From positions 1-8,775 of the forward strand of contig JAZLJW010000133.1 of assembly GCA_045597345.1 (NCBI GenBank): DNA of 8,775 nt. The letters run 5' to 3'. Position numbers and translations under genes: made by a program. Source of the stretch: Treponema_I sp045597345 (lineage in GTDB: Bacteria > Spirochaetota > Spirochaetia > Treponematales > Treponemataceae). Below, piece after piece: positions 6,716 to 8,775 of this stretch. The notes beneath the pieces are model-generated. The model saw only the letters and a list, made by a program, of their open reading frames with translations. It was not told the origin of the DNA and made no database searches. Positions within the stretch are counted from its first letter, which is position 1; each line of letters starts with the position of its first letter.

Positions 6716-7306
6716 ATGACTATCCTGACCCCTTGCCTGACTGACAACCAGTTTATCCGCGGCAACGTGCCCATGACAAAAGAAGAAGTGCGGCATCTTT
6801 CAGTATGCAAACTGCAGCTGACTCCAGATGCTGTGGTATATGACATTGGCTGTGGAACCGGTTCCGTTACGGCTGAAATTGCCCGGCTTTCTGATACTAT
6901 TTCTGTATACGGCATTGACTGTAACGATGAAGCATTAAAACTGACAGAACAGAACGCCCGTCAATTGGAATGCGGAAACATTACGGTTGTTAGAGGGATG
7001 GCACCGGAAGCTTTGTCATCACTGCCACCGGCAACCCATGCGTTTATCGGGGGAACGAAAGGAAATCTGCGGCCTATTCTGGCGGTTCTGCAGCAGAAAA
7101 ACCCTGCCATGCGGGTTGTCATAAATGCAGTCAGCATGGAATCCATTGCGGAAATTACTACACTGCTGCATGACCTGCCGGTAACCGATGATTCGGTAGT
7201 GCAAGTTGGCATAAGCCGCACGACACAACTGGGAAACTACCACCTGCTTCAGGCGCAGAATCCGGTATATATTTTTGCCTTTACTTTTGCCACCGCCCAT
7301 GACTGA
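6716..7306 (+). CDS. cbiT: Cobalt-precorrin-6B (C15)-methyltransferase (decarboxylating) CbiT
   Basis: CbiT methylates C15 and decarboxylates the C12 acetate side chain (EC 2.1.1.196), working next to CbiE in the pathway. The 196-residue protein has a Rossmann-type methyltransferase fold: DIGCGTGSVT at residues 43-52 is the SAM-binding loop, YGIDCNDEAL the following acidic strand, and FIGGTKGNL at 110-118 the active-site segment. The N-terminal FIRGNVPMTKEEVR (13-26) is a CbiT signature. In many bacteria CbiT is fused behind CbiE (CobL-like); here ATG 6716 follows the CbiJE stop TAA by a single codon and is in the same frame. AAGGTG (6698-6703) lies 12 bases upstream, a long spacing, so translational coupling is likely. 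It overlaps cbiA by eight bases. The call is secure. Confidence 0.95.
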   Translation: MTILTPCLTDNQFIRGNVPMTKEEVRHLSVCKLQLTPDAVVYDIGCGTGSVTAEIARLSDTISVYGIDCNDEALKLTEQNARQLECGNITVVRGMAPEALSSLPPATHAFIGGTKGNLRPILAVLQQKNPAMRVVINAVSMESIAEITTLLHDLPVTDDSVVQVGISRTTQLGNYHLLQAQNPVYIFAFTFATAHD

Positions 7307-8705
7307 TTCCACTACTGCAACCGAAACAAGACATTTGCCCCGCATCATTATCAGCGCTCCCAAAAGTGGCAGCGGTAAAACCCTTGTTACGATAGCACTG
7401 CTTCAGGCGTTGAAAAATCGCGGACTCAATCCCAGTGCATTTAAATGCGGCCCTGACTATATTGATCTTCTTTTTCACAGCCGCATTCTTGGGGTGTCTT
7501 CAAAAAATCTGGATCTGTTTTTTACTCCGCCGGACACAACCCGTGAACTATTTCTCCGCAACAATCAAAGCCCCATTTCCGTTATTGAAGGTGTTATGGG
7601 CCTCTATGACGGCATAGGCGGCTGTACCAGTGATGCGTCTGCCTACCATCTGGCAACAGTTCTCCGTGCTCCCGTTGTGCTGGTAGTAGATGCAAAAGGT
7701 ATGAGTTACTCGCTGGTTGCAGAAATCAACGGTTTTGTGAGTCTTGATGCAGAGCATCTGATAGCCGGCGTTATTCTGAATAACTGCTCAGAGACCTTGT
7801 ACCAGAACCTGAAGTCCCTGCTGCAGGAAAAAACCGGCGTTCCGCTACTGGGTTACCTACCGAAACTTACTGACATCTCCATTGAATCGCGGTACCTGGG
7901 GCTGAAACTGCCTGATGAAATTACGAGCCTTAAGGCCATGGTGCAGAAAGCTGCCGTTCAGTTGGAACAAACAGTAGATATTGAGGCTGTTCTGAAAATT
8001 GCTGGAACTGCGCCCACTATTACAGCTGCCTGCAAAAAGCCGGATACAACCGTGAAGGCTTCCACGGTACGGATTGGCATAGCCCGTGATGAAGCGTTCT
8101 GTTTTTATTACGAAGATAACCTGCAGTTGTTACGGGATTTGGGGGCAGAACTGGTTGAGTTTTCTCCGGTTCACGATGCCGAACTGCCACAAACTCTTGA
8201 TGGCTTGATTCTCGGTGGCGGATATCCGGAACTGTTTGCCCGGCAACTTTCTGAAAATACCAGCATGAAAGACTCGCTTCGGGCTGCTATTGAAAAAGGA
8301 ATGCCAAGTTTTGCTGAGTGCGGTGGATTCATGTATCTGCATGACAGCATTACAACGGAAGATGGCAGTTGCTATCCTATGGCAGGTGTTATTCCCGGCA
8401 ACTGCTGGTATACCGGCAGACTGGTGCGGTTCGGGTACATATCCGTGCAGGAAACCGGGAGCCAGACAGCGGCAGCCCCAATCCGTGGTCATGAATTTCA
8501 TTACTACGACAGCACAAATCCTGGAACCGGATGTACTGCTACAAAACCGGTAACCGGCCGAAACTGGTCCTGCATGCATACCGGCGAAAACCACTGGTGG
8601 GGATTTCCTCACCTGTACTACCAGTCAAACCCGTCTTTTGCCGCCACCTTTATCCAATGGTGTAACCGCTACCACAGGAGCAATAAGGAGTGGCGATGTC
8701 CGTAA
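7299..8705 (+). CDS. cbiA: Cobyrinate a,c-diamide synthase CbiA
   Basis: CbiA amidates the a and c carboxylates of cobyrinate (Co-sirohydrochlorin-derived corrin) using glutamine and ATP (EC 6.3.5.11). From ATG 7299 it has 468 residues, normal for the family. The N-terminal ATP-binding domain has the P-loop-like SAPKSGSGKT (19-28), KCGPDYIDLLFH and EGVMGLYDG. The class I glutamine amidotransferase domain starts near residue 258 (RIGIARDEAFCFYYEDNL), with LILGGGYPELFA, the nucleophile Cys341 in AECGGFMYL, GHEFHYYDST, and His438 in GFPHLYY. ATG 7299 overlaps cbiT by eight bases and lacks a clear Shine-Dalgarno site; an in-frame TTG at 7275 would add eight residues (MPLLLPPP), which look unlike the family. 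GPDYIDLL has Leu-Leu where I recall Pro-Met in many homologues. Its 3' end carries the ribosome binding site of the next ORF. Confidence 0.95.
   Translation: MTDSTTATETRHLPRIIISAPKSGSGKTLVTIALLQALKNRGLNPSAFKCGPDYIDLLFHSRILGVSSKNLDLFFTPPDTTRELFLRNNQSPISVIEGVMGLYDGIGGCTSDASAYHLATVLRAPVVLVVDAKGMSYSLVAEINGFVSLDAEHLIAGVILNNCSETLYQNLKSLLQEKTGVPLLGYLPKLTDISIESRYLGLKLPDEITSLKAMVQKAAVQLEQTVDIEAVLKIAGTAPTITAACKKPDTTVKASTVRIGIARDEAFCFYYEDNLQLLRDLGAELVEFSPVHDAELPQTLDGLILGGGYPELFARQLSENTSMKDSLRAAIEKGMPSFAECGGFMYLHDSITTEDGSCYPMAGVIPGNCWYTGRLVRFGYISVQETGSQTAAAPIRGHEFHYYDSTNPGTGCTATKPVTGRNWSCMHTGENHWWGFPHLYYQSNPSFAATFIQWCNRYHRSNKEWRCP
8685..8690 (+). promoter_or_regulatory. Ribosome binding site for the ORF after cbiA
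   Basis: AAGGAG lies within the last codons of cbiA, five bases before ATG 8696. It is one of the strongest Shine-Dalgarno sites in the window and is the main reason to take the following open frame seriously as a coupled gene of the operon. Confidence 0.6.
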
Positions 8706-8775
8706 AAAGTGTTGTTTATTGTCACCCTGAACTAGTTTCAGGGTCTTATCATAATTCCACAAATCTACCGGATTG
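8696..8775 (+). CDS. Start of an unidentified ORF, cut by the window edge
   Basis: ATG 8696 overlaps the cbiA stop by ten bases and follows a strong Shine-Dalgarno site, as expected for the next gene of the operon. The frame stays open for 26 codons to the window end. The peptide begins MSVKSVVY and then runs through CHPELVSGS, which is the translation of the palindrome at 8724-8744; that nonapeptide is what such a palindromic repeat commonly yields when read in this frame. I do not recognise a protein family. Two readings remain: a real gene carrying a repeat insertion near its 5' end, or a fortuitous short ORF in the spacer after cbiA. By context, a missing cobalamin gene (for example cbiC or cbiP) could follow, but nothing in the visible residues identifies it. 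Confidence 0.35.
   Translation, partial: MSVKSVVYCHPELVSGSYHNSTNLPD
8724..8744. repeat. Palindromic REP-like element
   Basis: ACCCTGAA (8724-8731) and TTCAGGGT (8737-8744) are perfect eight-base inverted arms around a five-base centre CTAGT. The pattern CACCCTGAA...TTCAGGGTCT resembles short dispersed palindromes that I recall from several bacterial genomes, where many copies sit between genes. Only one copy lies in this window, so the dispersed nature is inferred. The stem could form in the mRNA just after cbiA; the bases after it (CTTATCATAATT) do not form a T-run, so it is not a convincing terminator. Confidence 0.6.

Noticed and set aside
8130..8612. 160-codon open frame on the minus strand opposite cbiA
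   Set aside because: It is wholly inside the well-supported cbiA gene, its peptide resembles no family I know, and it has no operon context; it is a shadow of cbiA.
8724..8775. Intrinsic terminator ending the operon after cbiA
   Set aside because: The palindrome has no T-run behind it and lies inside an open frame with a strong ribosome binding site.

Overview
The window holds most of an anaerobic (early cobalt insertion) cobalamin biosynthesis operon, all on the + strand, with one divergent partial gene at its left end. No RNA gene, CRISPR array, complete mobile element or clear terminator is visible. The mixed base composition (about half G+C by eye), purine-rich Shine-Dalgarno sites, GTG/TTG starts, an Rpn-type PD-(D/E)XK nuclease gene and an anaerobic Cbi pathway suggest an anaerobic Firmicute. 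A Negativicutes-type gut or oral bacterium is plausible, but this rests on recalled protein style and not on a marker gene.

Layout. Positions 1-514 (- strand): N-terminal 171 codons of an Rpn-family nuclease/putative transposase, cut by the window edge. Positions 515-652: short divergent intergenic region. Positions 653-1369: TauE/SafE-family membrane permease. Positions 1384-8705: cbiD, cbiF, cbiG, cbiH, a cbiJ-cbiE fusion, cbiT and cbiA. Most junctions overlap (ATGA at cbiD/cbiF and cbiF/cbiG, GTGA at cbiH/cbiJE, 8 bases at cbiT/cbiA), so this reads as one translationally coupled operon. The one sizeable internal gap is 4313-4421, between cbiG and cbiH, and it holds GC-rich hairpins. From 8696 a new ORF with a good ribosome binding site overlaps the end of cbiA and runs off the window. 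An 8-bp-arm palindrome lies inside its first codons.

Pathway. CbiH contracts the ring and methylates C17, CbiF methylates C11, CbiG opens and removes the two-carbon lactone fragment, CbiD methylates C1, CbiJ reduces cobalt-precorrin-6A, CbiE methylates C5, CbiT methylates C15 and decarboxylates, and CbiA amidates the a and c side chains of cobyrinate. CbiL (C20 methylation), CbiC (methyl migration), the cobaltochelatase and the late genes are not in the window and must lie elsewhere, possibly just downstream.

The core is a known pathway. The points worth a second look are: the CbiJ-CbiE fusion; the fact that cbiT is in the same frame and separated from it by a single stop codon and one sense codon; the lack of room for a cobalamin riboswitch upstream; the TauE-like permease leading the operon; the hairpin cluster in the cbiG-cbiH gap; and the palindrome inside the start of the last ORF.
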